Positions 31,221 through 42,097 of a stretch of DNA of 64,000 bases are shown in pieces. The notes under the pieces were generated by a model. It saw only the letters and a list, made by a program, of their open reading frames with translations, ran no database searches and was not told where the DNA came from. The number at the start of each line of letters is the position of its first letter. Position 1 is the first letter of the stretch. Origin of the DNA: Puccinellia tenuiflora (taxonomy: Eukaryota; Streptophyta; Magnoliopsida; Poales; Poaceae); assembly GCA_012064385.1 (NCBI GenBank), contig QRDG01000618.1:1-64000 (forward strand), in the 5' to 3' direction. The translations under genes and the position numbers were made by a program.

Positions 31221-31260
31221 GATGTACAAGTTGGGACAAGTTCTAGAAGGAAAAGAGTAG

Positions 31261-31638
31261 CATTGGATTGATTGTACTTATTCTATTCAGAGGAACCATG
31301 CACGTGTCAGGTTGAATCAAAAGAGTGGGAGGACTTCATGTTTGCTGCTGATGTTGGATGGGCATCACTACTTGTGATCAATGTTAAACATATGCAGGAG
31401 CACCTTTCTCTCAACTTTGTTGAGATATGCATCTAGTTGGTCTCAGATTGATTCTGAAGAGTAGTTTTGCTGATGAAGTTTGATGTTGAAGAGTAGTTTG
31501 TTCATGAAGTTGATGCAGAAGGATCACGAAGATGATGAAGTAGTTTGTTCAGTTATCATGTGCTTTAAATGCTATTTGTAGTACCTGTATTAGTTTGTAT
31601 TGTTGCACAAGTTGTACTGAGTTTGTATTTCATGCTTG
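31261..31638 (+). other. Probable 3' UTR of the disrupted B3 gene
   Basis: No coding region. The stretch resembles a T-rich plant 3' UTR (repeated GTTTGTTCATGAAG and GTAGTTTGTTCAG) and ends at the ambiguous base at 31639. Confidence 0.4.
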
Positions 31639-31639
31639 N
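31639..31639. other. Ambiguous base N at a sequence junction
   Basis: The only N of the window separates B3-gene 3' sequence from the interior of a Copia RNase H with no LTR, tail or target duplication at the join. It may mark a contig join. Confidence 0.8.
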
Positions 31640-32194
31640 GCGGTCAATAGAATCCTTCGATATTTGGTTCATACCCCAAGGTTTGGTTTGTGGGATCCTA
31701 AGGAATCCAATTTCTATCTTGCCGGGTACACGGATCCGGATTGGGCTGGTTGTAAGGATGATAGGAAATCAACTTCCGGGGCATGACAATTCCTTTGTAG
31801 GTCCTTGGTGAGTTGGTCTTCTAAGAAGCAAAATTGTATATCTCTCTCCACCATCGAAGTCGAGTATGTGGCAGACGATAGTGCTTGCACTCAATTGCTA
31901 TGGATGAGGCAAACTTTAAAGGAATACAGTGTCCATTGTGACAAAGTGCCTCTTCTATGTGACCATGAAAGTGCTATCAAGATTGGTCACAACCCGGTGT
32001 AACACTCAAGAACGAAGCATATTGAGATTCGCTATCACTTTATTCGTGATCACATTACCCGGGGTGACATTGAGCTTGGCTATATTCCAACCAAGATCCA
32101 ACTTGCCGATATGTTCACGAAGCCACTTGATGAAGCAAGATTCACCTTTTTTAGGCATGAGCTAAATATCGTGGATTCTAGGAGCGTGGCTTGA
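31640..32194 (+). pseudogene. Copia RNase H fragment (Sirevirus-like)
   Basis: The plus frame starts mid-domain with RILRYLVHTPRFGL and continues with AGYTDPDWAGCKDDRKSTSG, LVSWSSKKQNCISLSTIEVEYV and HIEIRYHFIRDH, ending MFTKPLDEARFTFFRHEL. These are the C-terminal Copia RT/RNase H segments, and their wording fits the Sirevirus/Maximus group. In-frame stops at 31784 (TGA) and 32000 (TAA) break it. It begins abruptly at the N, so the upstream pol is absent. Confidence 0.8.
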
Positions 32195-33110
32195 CTATCT
32201 TTCATACACACATATTTCTTGACTATCTATTGGTCTAGGTGTAGGCATGGACATAGGGGGAGTGCGGTCCTAATCCATTGGACTATCCCTCCCCCCATTA
32301 TGCCGATAGTAAGAACTCATTTTGTCTCTATATTTACATTTTATGAATTGTGAGCTTAAATGAGGAGTAGTGGCCGTGGACCCAAGATATATATTCGCGG
32401 TGTCACACCACACACTCATACATGGTGGCCTAGACCACCGCCCTCTTCCTTGTGAAGAGTTGATCTTATTTGGTTTTTATTTGATGTTATTTGGGTTTTT
32501 AGACCTCGTTTGAATTTTGGGGAGAGTGCTCTTCATTGGACTTTTTGAGTTTGATTCTTGCAATATGAGCTTACTCTCCTTCTCCAGATACTTGTTCTTA
32601 CATAGACCTTACTCATCTCAAAAAACCCTGCTATTGTATCACTCATGTCCTTGTTCAAATTTTTCCTGGAGATTTTTCGTTGTGGTAGACCGGAATTTCC
32701 GGGCCTATGGCCGGATATTTCGGTGCCTAAAAATTTACGGCCAAAATTTCAGCTAAGTCCCGAATCATCTTATCTCCTCGAGATGGTCTAGAGCTGACCG
32801 GAAATTGTGCTAGAAATTTCCGGTGGCACCGGATATTTCCGGTCCAAGTGAATCTGGGCACATAACAGGCGGCCACGGGGTCAACTGCTTCTTCTCAATC
32901 AGTTGCTCCATCCCCGCGCCGCCTCCTTTCTCTCTCCTCGCCCAGAGCTCCTCCACTGCCTCGAGTCTCCCCGGGGCCTTACGTCCTCGGATTTTCTTCG
33001 GTTCCTACGCCAGATCTGCATCCCCACGCCAAGGGTTCCTTCTACTCCAATCAGTTTTCGCCATGGACTCCGGTAACATCCTCTTGTAGCGGACCTGCAC
33101 TTAAAATTTG
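32195..33110 (+). repeat. Polypurine tract and 3' LTR-like sequence of the Copia fragment
   Basis: ACATAGGGGGAG at 32251-32262 is a polypurine tract directly before a TG at 32263. The following 850 bp is LTR-like and includes palindromic CCGGATATTTCCGG-type motifs near 32690-32850. The right end could not be fixed; it is set near the change of character at 33110. Confidence 0.5.
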
Positions 33111-33118
33111 GCAAGATC

Positions 33119-35651
33119 CCTGTTATAGTGCTAGTCCCTGATCGAATTGCTAGCACACACAGTTTACAATGAATACCATAACATTGTATTGATTTATTTC
33201 ACGAATGATCCAGAATTTACAAATATCCATACAACTTGCATAGCTCAAGACTAGCATTTTACAAAGATCAGCAGAGCGGAAATAAAAGTAGCAATGAGCC
33301 TCCATCATCTTCATGTGCCACAGGTGAACATGTTGGTTGTAGACTCGAAACCCTTAATCAAAACCTCCACTCACAGCGTCGGAGCATCCTTCAACAATAA
33401 GAATGTTCCAACAAGGTGGGTCAGAACCATATAAAAATGGAACTGGCAAGTGGACACTTTGTGGACTCATAGTGGAAAAACTCTAATAACCTATATGCAT
33501 ATTTGGCTTGTGGAGTTTGAAGGCTGATTTGCATAAAGCCAATTTTTCCTATCTCTTTTCAAAACACTTTTTCATCTAAACGAGACAAGTATGGTATGAC
33601 AACCATCGTCTCAACTACCCAGGTTCACCCTCCATAATTTTTCTTAGAGAAATTAGAATGTTGGGATCCTCCATTGACGTCCTTGTTCAGCTACTCAGAA
33701 TTGTCCGTAACCGGGGACACGGCTAAGTACTTAGTTTTCGACACTCTGCAGAGGTTGTGCATGTTCACCACTTGACTCAATCAGCCCATTCTGACCTTGA
33801 ACCCTTCTTGAAGTGAAAAGGAAAGGAGAAGATTGAGACGAGACCCTTCAGAAGTGCTTTCCCATGCACTCTAGCGAGACCACCTCCACCTATTCCCCTA
33901 CATCTTCAGATCCTGCTGGCCAGATCCACACAACTTACTAAGTCAAGCCAGAGCCCATATGACATGTGGCTGCACGAAAAGCATCTTCACTTGGAGCAAC
34001 TTTAAATCCCTTTGATCCTTGGGTGGCCATCCACAAGTGAGCATACCCAAGACAACCATAGAAATGGCCCATGGGTAGCCACTCCAGTCACATCAGCCTC
34101 ATCAAACCATTCCACCCAGGAGTTTCATTCACTTAGTAGAATTTAGATTTTTGTAGAAAAACTCATAGCATAGCACTTCCTAATTTCTACTAAGTTATCA
34201 AATAGGATCCTAGACTCATAGGAATAAGAAGTTCTTTTCTAAACAAGTATTGCATAGCAATACTATAACACCTATCATGCTTTTCTAAATAAACTACTAA
34301 CATGCATATAGACAAAGTAATAGGAATTTCATGAATGTGCCACTTGCCTTTGAGAGTTGTTGTTGCTCGCTCACACTCTTTTCAACAAGGGACAACGTTG
34401 CACTCCGTTCAATCTATACATAGAAATCACACAACAATAAACAAACCACACAACAACACAAAGCATACAAAGAAAATACAAAACAAAGTCTTCACAAAAT
34501 AAGTGGTCAAGGAAATCATTTGAACTTATTAAAATATATAGATGTGATGTTAAATAGGTTTTAATGGGTTGGTATTTAATCAAAAAGTATCACACATTAA
34601 TTGGGTCAAGGTATTTAACACAAATTATTTACTACTATTTTCTGATATTATTATGTCCATGAAAACATAGGTCAAGTTTTAAATATTTTGAATTAAATCA
34701 AAACACTATTAAGACACTTTAAAGACATTAACACAAGATTTAATGTTTTTCTGTAATTAAACTTTCATTCAAAACTGAGAAATAATACTACTAGAAAGAG
34801 GACAATTAATAAATTTTCTGCAATTGGATTCATCCAAAAAGCTATTTTTAAACTAAAGTTATGCCAAATTTACTCAAATTTCACATTTGCAATTCCTATG
34901 GATTTCAAATTGGCAAAACAGAAAACTAACAGATTTAAAAATATTCTACAGAACCTAAGGTTTCCAAAAAAAAATATTTACAATTTTTGGACTTGTGGAT
35001 CTAAAGTTAAATCAAATTTACTCAAATTCATCATTTCAAAATTGAATATTTTTAAACTTCTCAAAACAGAAAACTAAGATGCCAGAAAGATTCTACTGGT
35101 TCTAAGGATTTCAAATATATAAAATATTTTAAATTGGCCAAACCAGTAAAAAGTTATGACAGATCTAAGTTACAGGGTTTTTTTCTGCAAAACTGCTAAA
35201 TAAATCTAATTTGGAAAATACTCAGAAATTCCTAGGCCACGTGGAGGCTCCTAATTGGGTTGGTACCAGTTCGGGATGGAAACAAAACAGAGCCGTAGGA
35301 ATTTATGAAGATTAGACGGCCCAGTTCTGCCTGTAACCGATTCGGTTTAAATAATAGGTTGTGGCCATCATATCTAGATCTGACGGTCCAGGGCTATCCT
35401 ACCGGAGACTCGCGGCGCTACTCACCGAAACCTAACCCGAGCGGCGGCGACGCGGCGGCACGGCGTGTTCCGGTTAAAATACAGGGAGGGGGAGGGGGCA
35501 TTCTTTACCACTGGGTGCAGGGCGTCGAGGCGGGCACGATGGCGAGGTGGACGGCGAGGAGTCACTCCGGTTTGCCGGCAATTGCTCGCCGGAGTCCGTG
35601 TTGGCGGCGGACAGCTTCGGTCGAGGACGTAGTCGTCGATCTGAAGGCGCA
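33119..35651. repeat. Unclassified repeat-like region, possibly one LTR in minus orientation
   Basis: No ORF of interest. The left end reads TGTTATAGTGCTAGTCCC and looks like an LTR terminus (minus strand ...GCACTATAACA), but no matching right terminus is visible before the LINE. 34850-35110 contains two diverged copies of a unit with AAAACAGAAAACTAA and TTTACTCAAATT. The GC content rises near 35280-35640, as in a leader region, without a recognisable protein. Confidence 0.35.
34850..35110. repeat. Diverged tandem repeat, period about 140 bp
   Basis: The order TTTACTCAAATT, then AAAACAGAAAACTAA, then a TTCTAC stretch and CTAAGG occurs twice with many differences. Confidence 0.5.
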
Positions 35652-35803
35652 AATTTTTTTTTTGAGGTATAAGACTGTGAGGCAAAAGCCCCACAGTATT
35701 TTATTCAAAGAGTTTCAAAATATTTACAGAATTACAGGGCCAAGTAAAAGTAAGAGGAACTACCTGTACAAACTACCAAAGAACAAAAATTACAAGAGGC
35801 TGC

Positions 35804-36370
35804 CTATCCAGGCCATAAGAGCAGAGTGATACTTAGACTTAATCCTATGCCCAAGCAAGGATATATCATGAACGAAATCCCTCTTCCAAGCAGCAAAGAG
35901 GGTCTTTTGGCTTTCAAAGATTTTACCATTTCTCTGCTTCCAAATATTCCAGCAAGCCAAATAACAACCTCCATGAAGAAAGGTTTATTGAAATCAACTC
36001 TAGCAGCAGAGGCAGCAGTATGAACATCAGTGCCTGAGAACCAGTCAATCTGCAAGTAGTTCCAGACCCTTTGACTGAACTGACACTGGAAGAACAAGTG
36101 CATGATGTCTTCATGATTATTCTGAACACAGAGAACACAAGAGTAATCGTCTGTCACCTGCCAATGCCTCCTCTGAAGAAGATCCTTGGTATTCAATCTA
36201 TCACTGGGGAGGAGCCAAGCAAAGAACTTAAATTTCAGCATGCAAGAGGATTTCCAAATCCATTTATACATGGGCAGTGTGTCCTGTTGTTGATGTATAT
36301 GCTTGTAATATTGTGCCGTAGAGTATTGAGTGCCCCAACAGTAAATCCATCTATCATCCTCCGAAGACAA
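35804..36370 (-). pseudogene. LINE RT-associated zinc-binding domain
   Basis: Residues 30-110 follow the plant zf-RVT pattern: W-K-x-K-F-x-W ... LLQRRHWQVTDD ... CVLCVQNNHEDIMHLFFQCQFSQRVW. The family sits at the C-terminus of plant L1-type ORF2 proteins. The upstream continuation is in another frame. Confidence 0.7.
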
Positions 36371-36618
36371 GGTCTCAGAACCATTTTAGCAGAGAGCTCT
36401 TGGAATTCCTCATACGCCTGCTTTGAAAGAGGCAAATAAAATAAAGAAAGCATATCCAGCTACCCATAAACCTCAGCAGAAGACATCTTTTTATCCAAGA
36501 CATAAGAATATAGCCTTGGATATCTCAACGAAAGAGGTGGGTTGAATCTCCAAATGCCCAAGCATCCTCCCAGAACATGAAAGTATTCCCTTTCCCAGGG
36601 ACAACAGTCGACACTGAT

Positions 36619-37452
36619 CTATACTATTCCACTAGCTTCATGACATCTCTCCACCAGAAAGAGCACAAGGATTCTCAGCATGAGGAATACAATCAACATA
36701 ATGAGCATTCCAAACCAGACTAACCCAAGGAACCTCAGCCATGTTGTAAAACTTATGGAGATGCTTAATAGCAAAGCATTGTTCTGCTTTGGGAAGTTAA
36801 TGATCCCCACCCCACCAACTCCTTTTGGTTTACACAACATATCCCAAGCTGCCAAAGACTGTTTAGGAGTATCATAATTACCTCTCCATAAGCATTGTCT
36901 CAGTACCCTATCCATTTCCTTGACAATACCAGAAGGCAATTGAAGAGAACAGAGGAAATCGATAGGCATAGAAGATAAAGCAGAATTCACTAGCTGTAGC
37001 CTAGCACCCTGTGACAGGAAAGATGATGTGGAGCAAAGCCTTCTCTCCAGTCTAGTAACAATAGGCATTAAATCACTGATTCTTTGCCTAGTAGTCCCCA
37101 GGGCAGCCCCAAATAAGTGAAAGGTAAGCCACCAATCTGACACCCAAAAGCAGATGCCAACTGTGCAATGAGATTATCAGGGACATTAATAGGAACCATA
37201 CTGGACTTGTGATAATTGACCTTTAATCCAGTTGAGAGGGAGAATTTATGTAGTAGCTCTTTCATTGCAAGAACTTGACTTAAATCCGTAGGCATGATTA
37301 AAAGGGTGTCATCAGCATATTGAATAATGGGATAGTCCTCCTCATGTGTGACAATTGGCACATCAATCCCCCCTTGTTGAAATAGATCATTCACCACCAC
37401 CTGAAGAAGTTCAGAGCCCAGTACATATAGCAGGTGAAAGGATCGTATGGGC
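36619..37452 (-). pseudogene. LINE reverse transcriptase, C-terminal half
   Basis: Two overlapping frames carry the RT palm motif YADD (YPIIQYADDTLLIM), then KVNYHKSS and FTYLGLPWG, which are usual after the palm in L1-like RT, and the RRLCSTSSFLSQGARLQLVNS segment. A frame change lies within 37068-37143. Confidence 0.75.
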
Positions 37453-39234
37453 TGAAGGGTCGCAGCATAGAAAACAAAAATTTTCCTACGCAACAAGCGG
37501 AATAAACCCCAAGGATCTAGATCTACTAGATGAAGGTAGCGAAGATGAGATCCAATCTCTTACCCTTGAAGAACGTTCAAAGCGTTTTGTCGATGCAGGG
37601 GTTGGTCTGTCGATCCCCGCAACTAGACTCATCTAGTCGCGAGGAGATGTATTATCCACGCGATCCAATCCGATGGAGCACCGCACGAGCAGCGCCTCCG
37701 CGGTATCCACACGTACGGCTCGATGTAGATCTCCGCCTTCTTGATCCCGCAAGCAAGGTGGAGATGGCAAGATAGATCTCAGCACCACGACGGTTGTGGT
37801 GGCGTTGATGGTGTAGATCTCCACGAGCATGGCTTCACCTAAGCCATGGCAAGAGGAGGGGAAGGAGGAGATGCAGCAGCAGCCCTACATCTAGGGGTGG
37901 TGCGGCAAGGGAGGAGGTAGTGGTGGCGGCAGCCCTCCGGGGAGAGGGGTGGCGCCAGCCTAGAGAGGAGGAGGGGTGCGGCTAGGGTTGGGGCACAAGG
38001 GTGTGCCGCACCCCCTCCTTGTCCTCCTTTATATAGGTGGCGGCTAGGGTTTGGAGGGCAGCCCAACTTGGCCCCCTTTGGCCGGCTAGGCCCATGTGGG
38101 CCTTTGGGTGGTGCGCAGCCCATGTGGTTGCTGTACCCCCTTTGGTCCATGTGGGCCCCCTACATTAGGTGGGTCCCACTTCTAGACTCCTCTAGAACTT
38201 TCTAGAACCTTCCGGTACCCTATGCAAATATTCCGGAACCTTTCCGATACCTCCGGAAACCACTTTCCTTATATGAATCTTATTCTCCGGACTCTTCCGG
38301 AACTCCTCGTGACGTCCGGGACTCCGAATCACCATTCGTTCATACATCAATTATCTCATCGCTAACCCTAGCTACATCGGAGCGTTAAGTGTGTGACCCT
38401 ACGGGTTCGAGAACATGCAGACATGATCAAATCAATAATCAATAGCGGGACCGGGATGCCCATATTGACTCCTACATATTCAACGAAGTTCCTTATCGAT
38501 TGAACCACGATGCCAGAGATTCTTAATCTCGTATATGATTCCCTTTGTCTCACCGATATTTAATTTGCCCGAGATTTGATCGTCGATATCTCCATATCTA
38601 GTTCTATCTCGTTACCTGGCAAATTCTCTTTACTCGTCCATAATATAGGATCACCGTGATTACCACTTAATCACATGGTTGCAACCTTTTAGATGCTATA
38701 TTACCGAGAGGGCCCAGAGATATCTTTTCCGTCACAAGGAAGGACAAATCCCACTCTTGATTCATGTCACCCAACAAATACCATCGGAGATACCTGAAAG
38801 CCACCTTTATAATCACCCAGTTACAAAGTGACATTTGATGTCCACAAAGTATTCCTCCGGTAAACGGGAGTGACATAATCTCATGGTCTAAGGAAACTAT
38901 ACTTGGCATACTAAAAGCGTTGGCAATGAAAACTGTGTGACACGATCAATTGCAACTCTTTATTATTTGGGTCTTGTCCATCACATCATTACTTCTAATG
39001 ATATGACTCCGTTATCAAGTGACTATAACAAGTCCATGGTTAGGAAACTCTAACCATCTCTTGACTAACGAACCAGTCCGGTAGAGGCTCACTAGGGACA
39101 TCTGGTTGTTTATATTCCACACATGTATTATGTTTCCGGTTAATACAATTATAGCATGGAGAATAAACTATTATCATAAACATGAATATGCTAATAAACC
39201 ATTTTATTATTGCCTCTAGGGCATATTCCCAACA
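37453..39234 (-). repeat. 3' LTR of element F (about 1782 bp)
   Basis: The minus strand starts TGTTGGGAATATGCCCTAG and ends near CGACCCTTCA, the termini of BARE/WIS/Angela LTRs. It is about 90 bp longer than the LTR of element G and clearly diverged from it. Confidence 0.85.
38029..38035 (-). promoter_or_regulatory. TATA box in element F LTR
   Basis: The minus strand reads TATATAAAGG, at the same LTR position as the box at 47589-47595 in element G. Confidence 0.6.
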
Positions 39235-39250
39235 ATCTCCCACTTGCACT
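39235..39250 (-). other. Polypurine tract of element F
   Basis: The minus strand reads GTGCAAGTGGGAGATTG directly before TTGGGAATATGCC of the LTR, the usual BARE/Angela arrangement. Confidence 0.75.
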
Positions 39251-40389
39251 AGAGTCAATAATCTAGTTTACATTTTCTCGATCCAACACCCATGGAGTCT
39301 CAGTGCTTATCATGTTTGCTTGTGGAAGAGGTTCTGTCCATGTACTGTACTATACAGTTCTCTATGTTCTTTGCAAAAATGTTAATGTCACCTACTTTGA
39401 CATTACTTTATCATCTCATGATAAACATATTATCAACACATGATAATTCTCATCATCACATGATGAATATAATATATTTAGTTACAGAGTGAGACTTTCA
39501 TTTCCCTTTTATGCCTACATGACGTCTGATCAGTCAAAAGAACTTTCACATAGCATGTGCACCCGGAACTCACTCAATCTTGAAACAAAATTTCTCAAAC
39601 CATAATATTATATCTTTTAATTCTTGAATTAATCATATACTCCTATATGTTGTAGACTCAACAAATCGACAGTGCAATACACGTCACTTCGATATTTCCG
39701 ATCATGCTTTCGTTGCGCTTCTGCTATTATGAGATCCCCAATCTAGTTTGGTTTTATGACTTCAACCAAGTCTCTAGATTCAATTTATCTCATCTCCATG
39801 TCAAAATGACTCCTCATTTAACATGTTCTTCCAACCAAGAACTTGGGTCACATATCGTCAAATACAAACACATGGTTCTTATATGTTTAGACCTATGAAC
39901 CATTCATAGCGAATAGCAACATATCCTCCAACCATCAATTTTGTACTGAGTTATCAACTCAATGTTTCACCTATTTCTCATAAGCAGATGAACCTTTCTT
40001 CTCTTGTTTTATTTTGAACTCCTTCAAAATCTTACTTAGGTTAAACATCCTGACATAACACTTTATCAAACATATCTATCCTCCATAGATACATCCATCT
40101 CCATGGATATTTGACGTTCAAACTAACTTCATAAGTTATACGTTGGTTCCTGACTTATTTACAACATTTATGAAATCTCCATTTCACTCAAACAAGATGT
40201 TGTAAACTCCCACTCAAATATACACCATACTCATATTAAATTGTGAAAACCACTTTGCCTCCCACTCAGAAATATGTTATCCTTATATTTGACCATGACT
40301 TAACTAGCTCCCACTCAAACATATGTCTCCACATATTTTGATCATGGAATATAGTGTTTGATCTAACTTAATATATGTCACCACATATG
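39251..40389 (-). other. Decayed 3' internal region of element F
   Basis: The first 100 bases resemble the pol C-terminus of element G, then no ORF can be followed. On the plus strand the motif CTCCCACTCA recurs at 40207, 40259 and 40308 (TGAGTGGGAG on the element's sense strand), which looks like repeated polypurine tracts. Confidence 0.5.
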
Positions 40390-40397
40390 CTAATTAG
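40390..40397. other. Target-site duplication CTAATTAG of MULE1 (left copy)
   Basis: The same eight bases occur at 44529-44536 on the other side of the element. The sequence is self-complementary. An 8- to 9-bp duplication is typical of Mutator-type elements. Confidence 0.75.
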
Positions 40398-40570
40398 GGT
40401 TTTTTATTTCTGTGCCCCTGGTTCCTTAGCACTACTCAGCCATGCCCACGTTCTTAACTTTTGCTCACTTTCCCCCTCTTCGTGAGATGAAACTCTCACA
40501 AATGGACAAATTGGGCGTTTGCCATTGGTCAAGGCATTGACCGTTAACTCTGACGACTGGGGCCGGTCGG
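40398..40570 (+). repeat. Left terminal inverted repeat of MULE1
   Basis: Begins GGTTTTTTATTTCTGTGCCC and runs to the GGCCGGTCGG segment. It pairs with 44357-44528 with scattered mismatches. A 42-bp subterminal direct repeat starts at its inner end (40546 and 40588). Confidence 0.85.
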
Positions 40571-40629
40571 ACTGTGTACGATGGTGGAACTCTGACGAGT
40601 GGGGCCGGTCGGACTGTGTATGACGGTGG
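40546..40629. repeat. 42-bp subterminal tandem repeat of MULE1
   Basis: AACTCTGACGA(C/G)TGGGGCC units start at 40546 and 40588, and a partial third copy follows near 40650. Subterminal repeats are common transposase-binding platforms, but that role is inference here. Confidence 0.7.
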
Positions 40630-40864
40630 TGCTCTTGACCGTTGCGTACCTGATGAGTGGGGCCGCCGCAAGGTGACACGTCGGAGCAGTTTGTCTGAAC
40701 CTCACGGTAACCTGAAACAGATCGATCCCCTCCGCCGCCGCCGCGCCACCGTCGTGCTGCCTCCGCCGCCGTTGTGTCCTCCACCCTCTAACCCTATTCC
40801 TTTCATCGGCAAAACCACGCCTCTGCCACATCTACCACACCTCCCCATCTGGGAATACTAAGCG

Positions 40865-41343
40865 ATGGCGGGAGAGGACGCCCTTCGGCCCATCGACTGT
40901 GGAGAGGATTGGGTCAAATCAGCAGCGGATAATTCATGGATTACACCTGGGTAAGCATCGTTTCCCCGCGAATTGATGAGAAACTCGTAAATTAGCGTGT
41001 ATTTGACCGTTAGTAGCGTTAATCGTTCCAATTTTGCTGATTTGTTCCTGGACTAACCGCACCCTTTATTTCAATTGATAGGATTGATCCTGCGCTTGCT
41101 TTCCGACTAGCGGTTAGGATGGAAACTAGTGTGGTACGTGCTAATCAACCACAAAACCTTGTTGGATTTTACTATCCGAAGGTGGTGGAAACAAGCATTT
41201 CGTTCAAAGATTTGCGCGATGCACTCCGTAGTCAATATCCATGGAGCGATGCGGATGCTGTTCATCTGTACTATTTTAGTAGCATCGAGCAAAAATTTCT
41301 CCCACTAACTTGTGATGAGCATCTTGGATTGTTTTTAATATGA
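40865..41343 (+). pseudogene. Mutator transposase N-terminal-like exons in MULE1
   Basis: Exon 1 (40865-40950, ATGGCGGGAG) ends at a GTAAGC donor. Exon 2 starts after TGATAG at 41082 in compatible phase. The product continues LAFRLAVRMETS, LVGFYYPKVVE, LRSQYPWSDADAVHLYYF and FLPLTCDEHLGLF. This resembles the N-terminal domain of plant Mutator-type transposases as I recall it. A stop at 41341-41343 follows a one-base frame change; in the next frame FGKIRINVLQPRRE continues briefly to another stop near 41440. The catalytic part is missing, so it is a truncated remnant. Confidence 0.5.
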
Positions 41344-41446
41344 ATGCTGACAGCAAGTTCGGTAAAATCCGTATCAATGTGCTTCAGCCACGCAGAGAAC
41401 GGGACAAGGGGAAGGGTGTTCAGACCTCATCTGTCTGAAAGCCAGA

Positions 41447-41790
41447 ACTATGCGGTGCTCGTAGTTCAAATCGGCAGGATCTTGTATTGTGAATTTGCAG
41501 TAGCTAAGTATGTTTTCATGTCCAAACCCAGGGTTATATGTACCTATATTATGGTCTACTATTTTCCATCTCATTGGACATTCCTATTTCGGTGAGCCGT
41601 TTTGGTACCTGCTTCACAAAAACAGCCTGTGTTGACACTTAAAAAATGGAAAATGTGTTTTTTATTCAACAAAAACCCTAAACCCCGTACCCAACACTAT
41701 TCTACAACCAAGATGCAGCAGTGTGCCAAGTTTGGCCTCATTCCGACAATGTTTGCTATGTCAAGGGTCATACCCTAGCTCATTTCAGTC
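41447..41790. repeat. Internal duplication of MULE1, copy 1
   Basis: Begins CTATGCGGTGCTCGTAG and ends in CTCATTTCAGTC. It is repeated at 42098-42462 with few differences, but lacks a 21-bp piece that copy 2 contains after GTTCAAATC. Confidence 0.85.
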
Positions 41791-42097
41791 GAAAGCCATA
41801 CATCTTCGAACCTCGAAGCTCATTTCTGAGAAGGGTTTTTCACAAAACTTCCAAAACACATGTTTATAATTTTTTCTAGGTTGTAGGTGACATATAAGGA
41901 TGTCATGTGAAGATTTTCCATTTTTTTTATTTTTTTTGAATTAGTTATGCCTAACCCTAGCCCGAAACCGTAACCGTGACCCCTAAACCCAAACCTAAAC
42001 CTAACCAAAACTTTGATCCAGAGAAAACCCTTTAATATCTCTACAGAAAGTACATATTGTGAATCTAAAAATGATTTTTTCAAAAAATCATGACCAA
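41791..42097. other. Spacer between the MULE1 internal duplications
   Basis: No ORF. It contains a CCTAAAC-rich stretch at 41944-42010 that resembles degenerate telomeric repeats but is too irregular to call. Confidence 0.5.

Larger units (their letters stand above)
22870..31260 (+). pseudogene. B3-domain gene, four exons, disrupted in the last exon by element E
   Basis: Exon model: 22870-22983, 23079-23346, 23489-23649, then 23736-23796 continuing at 31226-31260. Donors are GTAAGA, GTATGT and GTTAGT; acceptors are CACCAG, TTCTCAG and TTGTAG. All junction phases agree, and the exons total 639 nt (212 residues plus TAG). The N-terminus MDANCILCGQHAHNC has a Cys/His cluster. Residues about 24-97 show a B3 domain: TSFQVFIDEDWPFNG, VVPCSFRERLNDF, IICGPYWKSLIRVYDIG and GDVVQFEYDED. 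The rest is acidic and I do not recognise it. The gene is therefore a likely nuclear DNA-binding protein of the REM-like B3 group. Element E sits between codons of the final exon with duplication GATGT. The locus has probably lost its normal 3' end. Confidence 0.65.
35654..37452 (-). mobile_element. 3' part of a non-LTR retrotransposon (LINE, L1-like)
   Basis: The minus strand encodes C-terminal LINE sequence: RT with QYADDTLLIMP, then the SQGARLQLVNSALSSMPIDF thumb-region motif, then a zinc-binding RT-associated domain (MYKWIWKSSCMLKFKFFAWL, VLCVQNNHEDIMHLFFQC). The domains lie in three frames (37452-37068, 37143-36619, 36370-35804), so it is decayed. A run of ten T on the plus strand at 35654-35663 is the poly-A tail. 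The 5' part is cut off by the Copia LTR at 37453; the rest would lie beyond that element, outside the window. Confidence 0.8.

Noticed and set aside
37355..37775. Short plus-strand ORFs across the LINE and Copia LTR boundary
   Set aside because: They cross an insertion junction and their sequence is LTR leader, with no protein character.
41944..42010. CCTAAAC-rich stretch resembling plant telomere repeats (also 55280-55370)
   Set aside because: Spacing is irregular and the exact CCCTAAA repeat is not maintained in tandem, so an interstitial telomere cannot be claimed.
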